From Haliclona indistincta (lineage: Eukaryota > Porifera > Demospongiae > Haplosclerida > Chalinidae), in contig OZ024785.1 in NCBI GenBank assembly GCA_964017065.1, positions 5,846,314 through 5,910,313 of the forward strand: a stretch of 64,000 bases of DNA, read 5' to 3'. The position numbers and the translations under genes were made by a program. Each line of letters begins with the position of its first letter. The stretch's first letter is position 1. Of this stretch, positions 12,101-24,634 are shown in pieces. Below the pieces are notes generated by a model. The model worked only from the letters and a program-made list of their open reading frames with translations, searched no databases and was not told the origin of the DNA.

Positions 12101-15100
12101 TAGCGCTGTTCCAGAAACAGCGAGACCGTCAATATTTCACCAGCAAGTTCAAAAATGGTTTGTCAGTACGACAGAAGAGTCTTCATGGGCTCGTTATAAC
12201 TGCTTTCATGCCCGGCTAACTTCATCAAAAACGTACGGCAGGCCCTTCTTTACACTCGACCACATCACCACTTTGGAGCGCCATTGTGCCAAACAAATGA
12301 CGTCACCTAAAAAATAAATTTCACGTGACTTGACGTTTGGCCGATAGACTGTAACGCGGCGCCCAGTATTCGCTAACGGGATATTTAACACTAAAGATCG
12401 TCGTTCCCGGCGTTTTAACACTAAGGATCGTCGTTCCCGGCGTTTTAACACTAAGGATCGTCGTTCCCGGCGTTTTAACACTAAGGATCGTCGTTCCCGG
12501 CGTTCTAACACTAAGGATCGTGAGGTGGCGAATATTTAGGTTGATCCCCATACTGGGCGCCGTTAGGTCCATACTGGGCGCTGTTAGGCGAATACTGGGC
12601 GCCGTTAGGTCCATACTGGGCGCCGTTAGGCGAAGGTTTTAGGGTCTTGGGTTTGGTTTAGTAGTATAGTAATTATGGGCGCGGTTTCCTGTTACATTGA
12701 GCACGTGATCACATTTGAGTTCGTTTCCGAGTTCGCGTTCGTGTCCGCGTTCGTTTCCTGTTGTATCCGGTTTTTCCACTTACCCTTCGCGCAGCATTCG
12801 CGGATAATATTTTCGCGAATAACCTGTAATTCGTGAAATTCGCGAAAATTTTCTCCCGTGAAAAATTCCCACTACACGGTATGCAGCAGTTGTGTGGGAC
12901 CCTCATCAGATCAACCTTATTAAAAAGCTAGAAAAATGTTCAAAAATTTGCTCTCAAGGCTGCTACAAAACAATAGAAGGCCAACTACATGTACTCAGTG
13001 TACTGTGCCAAGTGCATTCTCTTGCTCAGAGACGTCAGTATCTAAAGTTGATCACTCTTTTCAAGATTAAGAAAGGTCTTATAATTATGCCTGATGCGCC
13101 TGTCCATGCTAGATAGAATCCTAAGAAATTCCAGTCAGTTACTGACCAGGCCCACTGCTAAGTCTACTTGCTATGACTCCTCCTTCTTTCCGCCATGTGG
13201 AACAATTTATCTGTGGACATTTGAGAGAGTAATTCCTTTTTCTTATTCGAAAATCTGATTTCTAACTTAGGCCGGTACTATTCATTTTTGCTATTGAATT
13301 TTTTGTATCCTTGCTACATCAGGGGCGGATACAGGATTCGAAAAAGGGGGGGGCCAAACAGTGGAGGGAAATGTTTGGAGGGGCACTGAATGCGCGCGCT
13401 TGCGCGCGCGATTTTTTTTGAAAAATAGCTAATTAATATTCATTAGAATACGTCATTTTAAACTGCGTTCGCGGTAGCCTGTAGCTGTTGGAGAGCAAGA
13501 CAGACCGCGAATCATGGTTATAGACTTGATACTACAATACTAGTAGTCCCCAGCTAGCTGCTCGTCGTGTATATGTATGAGCTCCTGCGCGTGTTAACGA
13601 TCGAGAAGCGTGGCAACCAATAAAATAGTCTATGAATTAATTAAACGTGCTCGCGAAGGGGGGGGAATTGCCCCCGATTCCCCCCCTGGATCCGCCACTG
13701 CTACATGTACATGCAAAATTAGGAATAGGAAGAGGCTACAAATGCTTCTATAAGAATAAGGTGAAAACTATTTGAATCTTGAGTAACGAAAACGAATTTT
13801 CTTATTAGGGAGGCACGGTAGTGACTCCCTATGTAGAGTTGAACGGGAAAACAAGATGGCGGCTACATACAATGCACGTTCAAACGCTGATATTTGAATT
13901 TTATACGTCCAAAGACACTTAGATCTGCTCTCTGGCGTTGCCCCATCTTACAGTAGCAAGGAGATTGCTCGAAACTGTTTAACGCGCCTAGCGCCTTTAC
14001 GCGTGCAGTGCCGAGGTCAAAACACCCACGAACAGTCGTGAAATTCTCCTGGCAGGTACCTTTTGAACTTTGTTTTTTAGCGAAACGGCGATATAAATTC
14101 AGCGATTTCTCGATCGTGATCCATTGTCAGCTAGGCCTAAGTGGTAGACGCCATTATTGTGATTGCACAATACGCACGTGATCAAGTAGTGGTTAGCGCA
14201 CGTGACCAAGCACTAGCTTGTGTATCACCACGCCGTATGGATCACGGAGAACACATGTGTCTGGAGTCTTCGAAGAACGGTAAGCTCGTATAGGATCACT
14301 ATTCTGCGCTTGCCAGATAATTATTACCGCCGTACAGGTCTACCGACAAGTGTGGGCGGGGCTCGTATGCCGGCACTGCATCTGCATGCATGCATGCGTA
14401 GGCGAGCTGATATGTACAGCATAACAATTATTTTTAGCCACAAGTTTAAAATTGTTAATAATAAAAAGACGGCTCAGTACGTGCATGACATTGAACTGCA
14501 CTTCACTGAAAAAGAAAAAAGGACACAAACAAGCCGCAAACAAGAAAATTAAAAACATTTCTTTCGAAATCAAAAGGATGTGGGATTGTGAAGTCTGCCA
14601 CTGGTCCACAATGTAAACTAACAAGGAACAAGCATGGAATGGTAACACGATTGACTTGCTAACAGACCATAGATCCCTACATCAGTGGCTGTACATAAGC
14701 TGTCACAAGCTGAATGCACGTCAGGTGTCAGTCAACAGCAACTAGCCGAACTAGCTATAGCCAACCACAGCAGCCACTGATGTAGGGATCTATGGTCTGT
14801 TAGCAAGTCAATCGTGTTACCATTCCATGCTTGTTCCTTGTTAGTTTACATTGTGAACCAGTGGTAGACTTCACAACCCTACATCCTTTTGATTTCGAAA
14901 GAAATCTTTTTAATTTTCTTTTCTTCTACAGATTTTGCCAAGTTAACACAACAGTATTGTGTAATTGTGTTTGCTATGTTGTTGTAATCTATGATGCTGG
15001 TGTTCAATGCACTCGAAGTTGTCAGTACACTTAGTGTAGGCTCGAAACGAACTACGTACGCTCATCAGTTGTTCTTGTGTTGGCATAGTCAGCTGTACTG

Positions 15101-16319
15101 ATGCGGTACAGTACTGTTATAATGACATGGCGTGTTTATGTTAGTTGCTAACTATGCAAGTCTCACAACTTTCCTGTTTACTAAGATGGTTACATATGGT
15201 CATAAATCCCCACTATTATTCATTGAATTCGTCATGAGTGCATGTACTCTAGGAAAACAGCGAAATTGTATACAATATCCTTTTTGAATCCTGCAAATTT
15301 GCTGCGGTATGTATATAAATACTCATGCAGTTACAGCTGGTTGATGTTATGTTACACAATACCTGACAGATCCGTAGGCAAGTATATACTGTGAATTCTA
15401 TAGGCTCATTATTAGCAAACAACCCTAGTGTTCATCCTGTAACAAATCCTGATACAGTGTACTGCTACGATCACGACAGTTAAAGTAGTTATGTTACGCT
15501 TACATTCACAGTTTGTTCCTGTAAAAGATCCAGTGCAGATGCAGATATAATTCAATCCCATCGTAACGTTACACACTCCTTGATTTTGACAAGGTGAACT
15601 AAAACAAGGATCTGTGGAAATAGAGTAGTCATTTAGCTATATTAAAAAGCTAGCATATTTAATACTTACCACATGTGAAGTCGGTAGTATTTATTGATCC
15701 AGCAGGACAAGTGGTTATACACATTCTCGTAACAACATCATAAAATGGGCAGCAATCTGTTTCGGTAGTACAGGCTCCTTGACCTACTGCGCACATCGCA
15801 TCACACACTGAAAACGAGAAGAACAAAAGTGTGGTCAGTGTAGAGATGCAGTAAATTGTTGCTCTTACTAGCACAGTTCGTGTTAGGGTCAATCGTTGGT
15901 GAGCCCATTATAGCACAAAGGAAACAGTCTCTCCTGGTTGCTAGGTTGAACAATGATTCAGGTTGATTAGGCTCAAATGGGTCAGACTGGGAAAGAATAT
16001 AATTTGAACCGCTGCACTCAAATAGTAGCTGTGATATACGCTGGACTTCTGGCTGATCCGTAGACGTCACGTTGTATCTCACAGCAATAGATAATGATCT
16101 GACAGTGCCTTCTGTGCTACCAACAGCTATACAAGTGAAATGATGCTGAAGCAGCGTGACATTTGGGTTTGTTCCTTCGCCTCCTTCACTCCTGACAGTG
16201 AACTCTAGTCTATTCTCAATGAAGTCCGCAGCTGGAAGCGGAGAACATGATTGTGCGAAGACTGCGCCGAAGAGAGATGCACAGGATAGCGCTAACAGCA
16301 ACCACGTTTGTCCTTCCAT
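9136..16319 (-). CDS. R5: EGF single-pass receptor with ITIM-like tail
   Basis: Exons: 15869-16319, 15670-15807, 15504-15611, 9666-10115, 9370-9622, 9136-9307. Together they total 1572 nt, exactly 523 codons plus stop. Layout: signal peptide MEGQTWLLLALS, N-terminal domain, Cys module (CAVGQGACTTETDCC), EGF, then a 150-residue exon with four EGF-like units including a calcium-binding one ([17 protein letters not shown]), stalk, helix IALILGAVFGFLALMLVV, RRKKVK, and tail. The tail holds MYENI (a YxN, Grb2-SH2-type motif) and LAYGVI (fits the ITIM form). The 5.4-kb intron 10116-15503 is filled with mobile DNA; R6 has the same structure with an intron of 474 bp, which supports joining the two halves. 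Two separate broken genes is the alternative. Confidence 0.8.
10612..12879. mobile_element. Inverted-repeat element with TA duplication in R5 intron
   Basis: TA at 10610-10611 and 12880-12881 flanks near-identical inverted ends of about 270 bp (TGTATAGTGGGAA at the left, TTCCCACTACAC at the right). The arms include repeated TTCGCGAA-type motifs and GATCACGTG. The long arms and TA site suggest a non-autonomous Tc1/mariner-type element. The middle (10900-12340) has no convincing frame. Confidence 0.7.
12385..12530. repeat. 30-bp tandem repeat
   Basis: About five units of roughly 30 bp containing AAGGATCGTCGTTCCCGGCG. It resembles the VNTR cores at 31300-31480, 33240-33400 and 52260-52460, which share ATCGTCGGGAGGG-like units. 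The adjoining tail TTTTAGGGTCTTGGGTTT (12634-12652) also matches those composites. Confidence 0.75.
13320..13700. mobile_element. hAT-type MITE
   Basis: Ends CAGGGGCGGAT (13320) and ATCCGCCACTG (13700) are typical hAT termini. The flanks share CTACAT but not a perfect 8-bp duplication. The interior contains GGGGGG and CCCCCC blocks and no coding frame. Confidence 0.7.
13806..14920. mobile_element. Fold-back element family A, copy 1 (left arm and centre)
   Basis: Starts GGGAGGCACGGTAGTG, contains the AAAACAAGATGGCGGC segment, and reaches a central palindrome (about 14560-14885, around CTACATCAGTGGCTG). The right arm is truncated soon after. Copies 2 (32233-38135) and 3 (51230-53029) show that the full element is two arms of roughly 1.2 kb in inverted orientation. 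Downstream 14921-15503 contains no recognisable gene. Confidence 0.65.
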
Positions 16320-16461
16320 TATTTTGCTCTGCTTGCTTGGGAGATGCCGTTGGGGACGCTACGAACTTGGGAATGGAATGGTTTTCTGAGATCTTGCAAT
16401 ACTGTCCTTTCAAGGGATTAACAGATCCGTAGGCAATGACGTCACGGTACGTCACGTGCAC

Positions 16462-17115
16462 AAGGTTTCGGTGGCTGAGCGGTTTAGTGGGGTGGCGATA
16501 CTGTAGTACAGTGGCGTAGCCAGGATTTTTCAGAGGTGGGGCACTGAAGTGGCGAGCGAAGCGAGCAAGAAAAAAATTTTTGCTAATTAATATTCATTAG
16601 ATGCACGTTTTTGGACATTTCAGTTCGCACGTAGCTCGCCGGCTGGACTCGCAAGCTACCTAGCAGGTAGATAAGAGCGTACCACGTAGATAAGAGCCAT
16701 GCTGGTGAATGGTTTTAAGTGACATACAAAATAACAATTGACGATTAGTGTAAACGCCACACGTGTAAACAAGCCACGCCTCGCATTGGCCACGCCTAAA
16801 ATGGCTGCAGCAAGTCAGGAGACCTACAGATCGACCGTCAGTCAGACAGATCAGGCCAGTATTGCTTATAAGTCAGCTAAGTGCGTTCAGCTAGACTAAC
16901 TGATCACGAAGACAAGTATGTGCTATAATTAACTGATGAATTTTAATTAGGAGACTTGATTTTGGAGTGGGGCACTAGTGAAACTTGGTGGGGCACAGGC
17001 CCCACTAGGCCCCACTCTGGCTACGCCACTGCTGTAGTATAGTGTAGACGTTCACGGTTCGGTTCTCACAATGTGCTTCTTTTTGTGTTGTTTTTTTTAA
17101 CCACAGAACTAAGTT
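16462..17115 (+). mobile_element. tRNA-derived SINE, copy S1, split by a hAT MITE
   Basis: Box A TGGCTGAGCGG at 16472-16482 and box B GGTTCGGTTCT at 17056-17066 would be one tRNA-like head if the 523-bp insert at 16509-17031 were absent. The 3' part (AAGTTTTTAGCTAGTAG) matches copy S4 near 52230. Not a functional tRNA gene: it is one of four similar copies, and the insert breaks it. Confidence 0.75.
16509..17031. mobile_element. hAT MITE with perfect 8-bp duplication
   Basis: Ends CAGTGGCGTAGCCAGGA and TCTGGCTACGCCACTG, flanked by CTGTAGTA at 16501-16508 and 17032-17039. It is inserted between box A and box B of SINE S1. No transposase frame inside. Confidence 0.92.
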
Positions 17116-17124
17116 TTTAGCTAG

Positions 17125-18768
17125 TAGTAGCGACAAGAGTAAATAATAGAAGAGAGAGTATCCAACTCCAATATACCCGTCAGGGACACTCTCGGGAAAG
17201 TAACGTGACCAGCACGCGAGCAAATTGACGTAATCTGACGTACATGTGGCAGTGGAAATCTTGCCTTCGTAGCTTGTTGTCGCGCCCCGCCTACACCTTG
17301 AAGCTATACATTTGTAAACAGCTCGATAAACAGCAAGCGACTCCGCTCCACAGGGAAAGCGAGCAGCCACTCGTTCACCAGATAGTTTTATTTCTGCCTT
17401 AAACACTGCTGGGGAAAAACGGCGGCTTAAGCCAGGAAAACCCGAACTATTCTTTCTTGCTGCCCTTTGCACAATATAATCTACAGTGTCCTGGCTATTA
17501 CTTGCCCGTTTTACAAGGAAAATGGGTGTACCCACACTCCAGTAGCACTTGCCGTATTTGGAACAAAATTATTTCGTACTCGGCAATCAGGAGAGACCCA
17601 CATAGGGAGGGAGGGAGGGTGGGTGGGTCGTGGGGAGGGCGTCAGGTGGCATTTTTTTGGCGCCCTGGCAAAAGGAGATGTATCTTCTTCCATCGCTCTT
17701 GCTGGTAAGGGATTTTTGCCGAATCGTTGTCCTCATTAAATATTCGCCCCTCTGTAACTTACAGACAGAGACCTTTTTGCAAAATCCCATACATACGTTT
17801 CTTCCTTGTGTACCAAAGTTTATGTCTGACATTTTGTGTGGGTGTGGCATGCTCAGGAAAGAAACGCAACTTTTCGTCATTGGGTGGGGCTTGCTACGCC
17901 CACAAGACGAATGGCGACTTTCTCGGGTGATCAGTGTGACTGACCAAGCCTTCAACTAACAGTAGAAACCAAAATATTCGTAATCCTGATGTTTGGGATT
18001 TCCACCCTTAAATTTCGTGTGGGACGCACCGTGACCAAATAAGATAGCCATCTTCTGGTGGACTTCAAACTGTGGTACTGGCATCCATCTGCAGGCTCTA
18101 TATCACGCATCCGACTTGAAAATGCTAGCCTTGACTTTCAAGTGCTGTTGCAATCGTGATCGCGGGCGCGCATACTAAGTCATGACGTTACACGATGAAT
18201 AATTAATACAGATAAACGTCATCTGCTCGCGTGCTGGTCACGTTACTTTCCCGAGAGTGTCCTTGACGGGTATATTGGAGTTGGATACAGCGTTTTTCAG
18301 GAAAGTTGCATTCAAAGTGCAATGTCATCACGTGAGAAACTGCCCAATCAGATTTCTTTGGTCATGTGGTGGGCGCGTGATTTTAGTAGATGATGCCGCG
18401 TTTTCACAGGTCACAGCATTGCTGTTGCGAAGACTGACTTCAAGCTGCGGGTTTACCGATACAGCTACAGCACTGTGTTGTATCGTGAAACAACTCGGCT
18501 CACAGTTGAGGTATGGACACAAGCAGCTCAGCAATAGTTTTGCACTTCAGCCCCTTGTAAAGACGAAGCAACATAATTTTCCAACGGAGATCAGCTAAAA
18601 AGGCTTTTGGCATCTTCACTACGCTATAACTAGATCTACTAGAGAATTTATCACGTGATACGCCATAAAAGTACCACGTGACTAAGATGACAATCGCTAA
18701 ATTAGATGCTGCAACGCTCCAGAAAAACGCTGTACTCTCTCTTCTATTATTTACTCTTGGTAGCGATG
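17125..18768. mobile_element. Fold-back element containing a TA-flanked element (17161-18285)
   Basis: Outer arms (AAGAGTAAATAATAGAAG at 17135 and its inverse near 18738-18755) enclose an inner element 17161-18285. The inner element has about 60-bp inverted ends (CCAACTCCAATATACCCGTC) and TA at 17159-17160 and 18286-18287. The uninterrupted outer sequence GAGAGTACAGCG can be read from the opposite outer arm, confirming the insertion point. No gene is supported inside. The flank 18769-19100 shares a segment with 38140-38215. Confidence 0.65.
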
Positions 18769-19104
18769 TGTGTGTGTGTGTGGGCATGGTCATGCGGCCA
18801 GAAATGTCTCCACCTTTTTCAATTCGGAAATTGTCTTGCGCGACGTCTGAGTGCCGTTTCAGTGGCTAAAAACACCCAAGGTTTTCAGATACACTGATTC
18901 CAACTAAGTGTGAAATTTTAGAGGATAATTCTTGGAAACAATGCTGTTTTGCTACCAGTGATCAATCACAGCAGATCAAAAACCAGCAATTTGGTAATCA
19001 TTTTCGTAGTCAAACAGTTTGCAATGTTAGTCAAACTTGGAGAATGCCTCTAACCAACACTTACAAAGATAAAAAACTTTTGGATGATGAAGAATTTTGT
19101 TTCC

Positions 19105-19850
19105 AAGAATTTTGTTTTGGGATGACGCTTGCAAAAGTAAGGGAACAAGATGGGATGATGCTTGCAAATGTAAACTACAAGATGAGATGATGCTTGCAAA
19201 AGTAAAGGAACAAGTTGGGATAATGCTTGCAAATGTAAAAGTCCCAAATATCCCTACATCAGCGGCTTGCTGCGATGACATGCAACTGACAAATGCGGAA
19301 TCCTCTTCCTATACCTTTTACAACCGTCAATTATTTAATCGGACTGTGTCCTCCAAACCACAGATACCTCTAGTTATTTACAACTGTCAACTACTTCATC
19401 GGACTACGTCCTCCTAACACAGATACCTCTAGTTGTTTACAACCGTCAATTCATCAGACTGCGTCCTCCAAAACACAGATACCTCTACTTATTTACAACT
19501 GTCAACTACTCCATCGGACTGCGTCCTACAAACACAGATACCTCTAGTTGTTTACAACCGTCAATTCATCAGACTGCGTCCTCCAAAACACAGATACCTC
19601 TAGTTATTTACAACTGTCAACTACTTCATTGGACTACGTCCTCCTAGCAAGCATCATCCCATCTTGTTCCTATACTTTTGCAAGCATCATCCCATCTTGT
19701 TCCTTTACTTTTGCAAGCATCATCCCATCTTGTTCCTTCACTTTTGCAAGCATCATCCCATCTTGTTTCTTTACTTTTGCAAGCATCATCCCTTCTTTTT
19801 CCCTTACTTTTACAAGCGTCATCCCTACACTTTTTAGTTAAAAATTTTTT
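19105..19850. repeat. Minisatellite island with inverted halves
   Basis: 19115-19235 holds copies of a roughly 30-bp unit (GGGATGATGCTTGCAAAAG). 19310-19640 holds several roughly 60-bp units (CAGATACCTCTAG, ACAACTGTCAACTAC). 19645-19830 holds six inverse copies of the first unit (CAAGCATCATCCCATC). The first and last blocks form an inverted pair around the middle one. Frames here are repeat-driven, not genes. 19980-20228 is the 3' flank of 7TM-1 and is duplicated at 38225-38457. Confidence 0.8.
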
Positions 19851-20228
19851 TACTTTACTTGTTCCTGTTACTTTTTTGATCACTATCAGTTTGAACTTAT
19901 TAGCTGTATTCTAGCTATGCCAGCTTTTATTTCATTTTTACAACTCTGTGAGCAGCAGGTACTAGTCTAGTAGATCAGAATTATTGTTATACACAATAAT
20001 TATGATAAAACTGTTAAAAATTTATCTTTGATAGTTTGCGGCATGTTATTTCTTTGTTGCATTTAACACAAATAGTGTAATCATTCTTTAACACCAATTC
20101 ATTATTGTTCAAATTCTATGATGTGATTCTACTTAGAACAAGCACAAATACAGAGCTCAACATGAGCACAACTAAACAGTACTTCTAAGAAAAAAAACAC
20201 AGTACAGCTCATTGATCAACTCCAGCAG

Positions 20229-21262
20229 TCATACACTTGATGTCTGCAGTTCAATGGCGCCAGTGTTTTCCTCAGTCGTCGTGGGATGAATCTTGATGTT
20301 TTTCTTGCAAAATAGGTTCTTTGGCATGGTCTTTAATGCGATGCGAACTGGTTTGAGTAACGTGATGGTTACTATTGGAGTAGCAATGCCTGGAACAATG
20401 CCTGGAACTATTGGAACAATGCCTGGAACTATTGGAGTAGCAATGCCTTTTACAAAAGAAGTCGAGTAAAGTAGTTTCGAGCAGTACTGGACACAATAGT
20501 AGAGCCTGGGATAATCAATCGTACAATAAACCTCAGTGCTGGTGCAATAGTACCGAACAAAGTAACAATTGATGCAATGAAGATATATAAGAGTACTTTA
20601 GCGACTGCCTTCTTGATTTGAACATTTTCTTCCAATGTGTGTTTCTTGATGTACATAAACGTAACGATTATCATAACAATCTGAATGATCAGGAAGGTAA
20701 TGGCCACTATGGTAATCATAGAAGCTGATGTTGTGAATAAGATAGATTTGTATATACGTATAGAGCATATTCCCCCATTGATGTAGCGCACGAAGTCACA
20801 TGGTAAGAGTATTGTTAGCGGTACAGATATTATCGTTATAATAAGCCATGATAGTACAATATAAGGTGTGATTATGTACCATTTTAGCTTCTTCTCTCCA
20901 TACTTTATGAAAATGAAGATTTTGATAGCGTAAAAGGTTCCAGAGGTTAACTTTTGGATATTAGCCACTAGATTAGTTGCATACAACAGCTTACATGATA
21001 TAGTTTCATTGTGGTGGAGGCGTACTATCCAGCCAAGATAGAAGATGGCATGGACAATCCAACCTAGTATCTCTGCTGCAAATATATTGATGAGAAGAAC
21101 TCGAACCTTGATATTGATAGTCTTAGCAAGAACCAGTGCCAGCATAACCAAGACACACAGCAGGACTGGTAGTAGAGATAGGAAAATGAAGAAACAGACA
21201 TTCAAAGCAACGTTGACATCATAGTGGAGTTGATTATCCACTCCAGTAATGTTGAGGTCCAT
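20229..21262 (-). pseudogene. 7TM-1: rhodopsin-like seven-helix receptor, frameshifted near the C-terminus
   Basis: Starts MDLNITGVDNQ with an N-glycosylation site and reads through hydrophobic segments consistent with seven helices (for example FIFLSLLPVLLCVLVML, PYIVLSWLIITIISVPL, MITIVAITFLIIQIVMI). The helix-7 region in copy 2 reads GIATPLVSIALLKPVR; no DRY motif is seen after helix 3. In this copy the frame stops at 20450 after RNYFTRLLL. One frame away it continues with a PGIV/ATPIV repeat expansion and ends GAIELQTSSV at 20229. A one-base shift or assembly error separates the parts. Probably a divergent sponge GPCR; ligand unknown. The 5' flank is split by the insertion at 21328-21935. 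Confidence 0.7.
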
Positions 21263-21327
21263 AATAGCTACTGCTTCTCGTTTTGCTGATACTACCAGTG
21301 AGTGATGTTTTAGCAACTTTAGTTGTA

Positions 21328-21935
21328 CCAAGGGCGTATAGAGAGAAGAGGGCATGCAACGCAATACTATCCGTGAAAACATCGAAATCTTTATTGTTAC
21401 TAAGAATAGCACTTTCCGTTATCAATTATTGTTATGGTATACGGAGGGTAAACGGAAATCGACGTCACTACACAAAGTAATGGCAGCCAAGCTGAAGAAC
21501 ACTGCACAATACCAATGTTGCGCGCGCGGATCACAGCCACGCCAGTCAAAGCGGAGAAAGACCGTGACTTCGCCTCTGTCCGATACAGCTCGTCGCCTGT
21601 TGTTGATCAAAAGCAAATGCTCTGCAGCCGATCAGCAGGAAGCGACAGCGCCAACGACAGCGAGACAGCAGTTTCGTTTTACCTGCGTCTCAGCCAACGC
21701 CATCAGTGATACGCGACATGGTTGGCAACCAGTATCCACAACTTCATGTCGATTGTAGATTTGTCAGCTAGTTTTCCATGGAGCACGCCTCGACAAGTAC
21801 GCTGTATGACGCGTCCACGTTTAATGAACCTTGTGTGATGTCACATCCGCGTGGGCGTAAAATCTAATGTTAGTAACAATAAAGATTTCGATGTTTCTAT
21901 GTGTTGCATGCCCTCTTCTCTCTATACGCCCTTGG
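21328..21935. mobile_element. 608-bp element with 5-bp TTGTA duplication
   Basis: Inverted ends of about 35 bp (CCAAGGGCGTATAGAGAG) with TTGTA at 21323-21327 and 21936-21940. The paralogous site near 40003-40020 is empty and reads TTAGTTGTACTCTG, which proves the insertion and its duplication. It sits 66 bp upstream of the 7TM-1 start codon. No convincing coding frame. Confidence 0.9.
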
Positions 21936-22359
21936 TTGTACTCTGTACTTACATGCACATTCTTTGTAATCAGCGCTTAGAGTGTAAGTATTTGAGCTCA
22001 TCTTACAACTGTAAATGTTGTTAACCATGTGACACTATTATTTTCTGGAGAATTCTTTAGTCCCTTCACTCTCATCTCCAAATTATACCAAAATTAATTA
22101 TAAACTGTAAGTAGCTTCAAATTATAAACTGGACCACACATTTATTACCTCAAAATTTTCGTCTTTGTTTACTGCACATAAATCAACACCTCAGAATGTA
22201 CATACACACTGAATACATTATAGGAAAAGAGATAACGAAACTTAAAGTTTGTGATTACATTACTGAAAATAGTTAGGTTGTGAGGAAGCTACACAAGAAA
22301 ACCAACTTAGTTACATACTTTAAAAATTTTATACTGAAGTATGTTTCAAATCAGTTTCC

Positions 22360-24634
22360 CTATCTTCCAATCACTCCATAAGCTAGACACTCCTTCATCT
22401 CAATATTAGGTCTACCACTTTGTGGTGGGAGTGATGCTTCTAGTACGTTTTGAAAACGTGCCGTCTTTACTGAAACTGGGCCGATATTTTCATACATATC
22501 AGAATTACCAGCACCAATGGTGTCCTTTATCTCAGCTCTTCTAAATGTGTGGAGATTTTATCAACCATGTCATCGTATACGTAATACATTAGATTAAGCG
22601 ACTTACTTCACTTTTTTTCTTCGCACAATCAATAGTGCTACCATAAGAATTGATGATATGATAACCACCAACACTAAAGCAAGAACTCCGAAGGCTGCTC
22701 CGAGAATCAATGCTATAAATTCACCAATTAAGATTCTAATTGTATCTGTGACAGCAACACATTGCTTGGTTTCATCATTGACCTGAAAACCATCCATGCA
22801 ACCAGAGCATGTGTCCACTCCATTAGAACATGTTAGGCATTGTGTGTCAGTGCAAATAACTATAAAACAGAACTGAGCTCAAAGCAAATCATAAGAATTC
22901 ACGTACCACAATCAGAATTGACCATAGTATAACTTGAAGCACACATTGTACAGTTAATACCAGTTCTGCCTCTTGGACATTCACACATATAACTGGCATC
23001 ATTAATAACTGTGCATGTTCCACCATTCTGACAAGGATTGTTGAAGCAAACATCTACACATTGGTCTACATTGCCATTCCAGATCAGTCCACGATTGCAC
23101 TCCACACACACTGCATTTTCACATCGTGCACAGTTTTGGAGCACACAAAAGTCACAGTTGATTCCAGTATAGGGAGAAGTGCAGTTACATGTGAAGCTTA
23201 TAAATCCATCAATGCATTGCCCATTAGCACCACAAGGATTAGAAGCACAGTCATCAATGTCCATTGAACAATCACTTCCAGTATAACCATCAGGACACAT
23301 ACAAAGAGTGCATTCTGAGTTAGGAGTACCTCCATTCATACAACTGAGGCTACACGCTGCATGAAACAGAAGAAGTTATTATGTTATTATGTGTTTACTT
23401 CGTATTTCATGTTTCTGTTCATCAGTTTTGCTTTAGTCATTCAACAACATTAATGTTTACTAAATACATGCTCATTAACTACCACTATTATTCATTGAAT
23501 TCATCATCTTTCTGAGAATTGTACAACATAATCCAATTCCTGTATACTTATAATAGACTCCAGGACAACAACAAAACTGCATATTTGGTATGGTAATTAT
23601 TCAATATCTTTTTTGAATCGTGCAGATTTGCTACGGTATCTATATAAATGCTCAGTTACTGGTTGATGATATATTACGCAACACCTAACCTCACATTACA
23701 GATCCGTATACTGTGAGTTCAATAGGTTCATTAGCAAACAACCCTAGTCAAGCTATTGTTTATGTTGTAAAAAAATCCAGAGTACTGTTACAATCACGGC
23801 AGTTACAGTAGGTAGTTATCTTACGCTTACTTTCACAGTTTGTTCCTGTAAAAGATCCAGTGCAGATGCAGATAAAATTCGATCCTGACGTGGCGTTACA
23901 CTCTCCTTGATTTTGACAAGGTGAACTAAAACAAGGATCTGTGGAAATAGAGTAGTCATTAGCTTTATTAGAAAGCTAGCATAATACTTACTACATGTGA
24001 AGTCGGTAGCATTTATTGATCCAGCAGGACAAGTGGTTATACACATTCTCGTAACAACATCATAAAATGGGCAGCAATCTGTTTCGGTACAGGCTCCTTG
24101 ACCTACTGCGCACATCGCATCACACACTGAAAATGTGAAGAACAAAAGTTTGGTCAGTGTAAGATGCAGTATATTGCTCTTACCAGCACAGTTTGTGTCA
24201 GGATCAATCGTTGGTGAGCCTGATATAGCACAAAGCCTACAGTCTCTTCTGGTTGCAAGGTTGAACAATGATTCATTTTGATTAGGCTCAAAAGGGTCAG
24301 ACTGGGAGAGAATATAATTTGTTCCGCTGCACTCAAATAGTAGCTGTGCTATACGCTGGACTTCTGGCTGATCCGTAGACGTTACGTTGTATCTCACAGC
24401 AATAGATAATGAGCTGGCAGTGCCTTCTGTGCTACCAACAGCTATGCAAGTGAAATGATGCTGAAGCAGTATGACATTTGGGTTTGTTCCTTCGCCTCCT
24501 TCACTCCTGACAGTGGACTCTAGTCTATTCTCCATGAAGTCCGCAGCTGGAAGCGGAGAACATGATTGTGCGAAGACTGCGCCGAAGAGAGATTCACAGG
24601 ATAGCGCTAACAGCAGCCACGTTTGTCCTTCCAT
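22360..24634 (-). CDS. R6: EGF single-pass receptor with ITIM-like tail (best intact member)
   Basis: Exons: 24184-24634, 23992-24126, 23831-23938, 22907-23356, 22607-22859, 22360-22540. They sum to 1578 nt, 525 codons plus stop, with no disruption. Order: signal peptide (MEGQTWLLLALS), N-terminal domain with NVT glycosylation site, Cys module (CAVGQGACTETDCC), EGF, four EGF-like units including a DIDDC calcium-binding one, CLTCSNGMDTC-type stalk, helix (LILGAAFGVLALVLVV), RRKKVK, tail. The tail carries MYENI about 37 residues before LAYGVI. The ectodomain introns are phase 1, the module phase used in exon shuffling. A type I surface receptor signalling through SH2 proteins is inference. Intron 23357-23830 holds no feature. 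Confidence 0.87.

Noticed and set aside
17457..17959. Several overlapping 60-120 residue frames on both strands
   Set aside because: Non-coding interior of an inverted-repeat element; no conserved motif and all frames compete.
21354..21758. 134-residue basic plus-strand frame
   Set aside because: Lies inside the 608-bp insertion element and shows no family resemblance.
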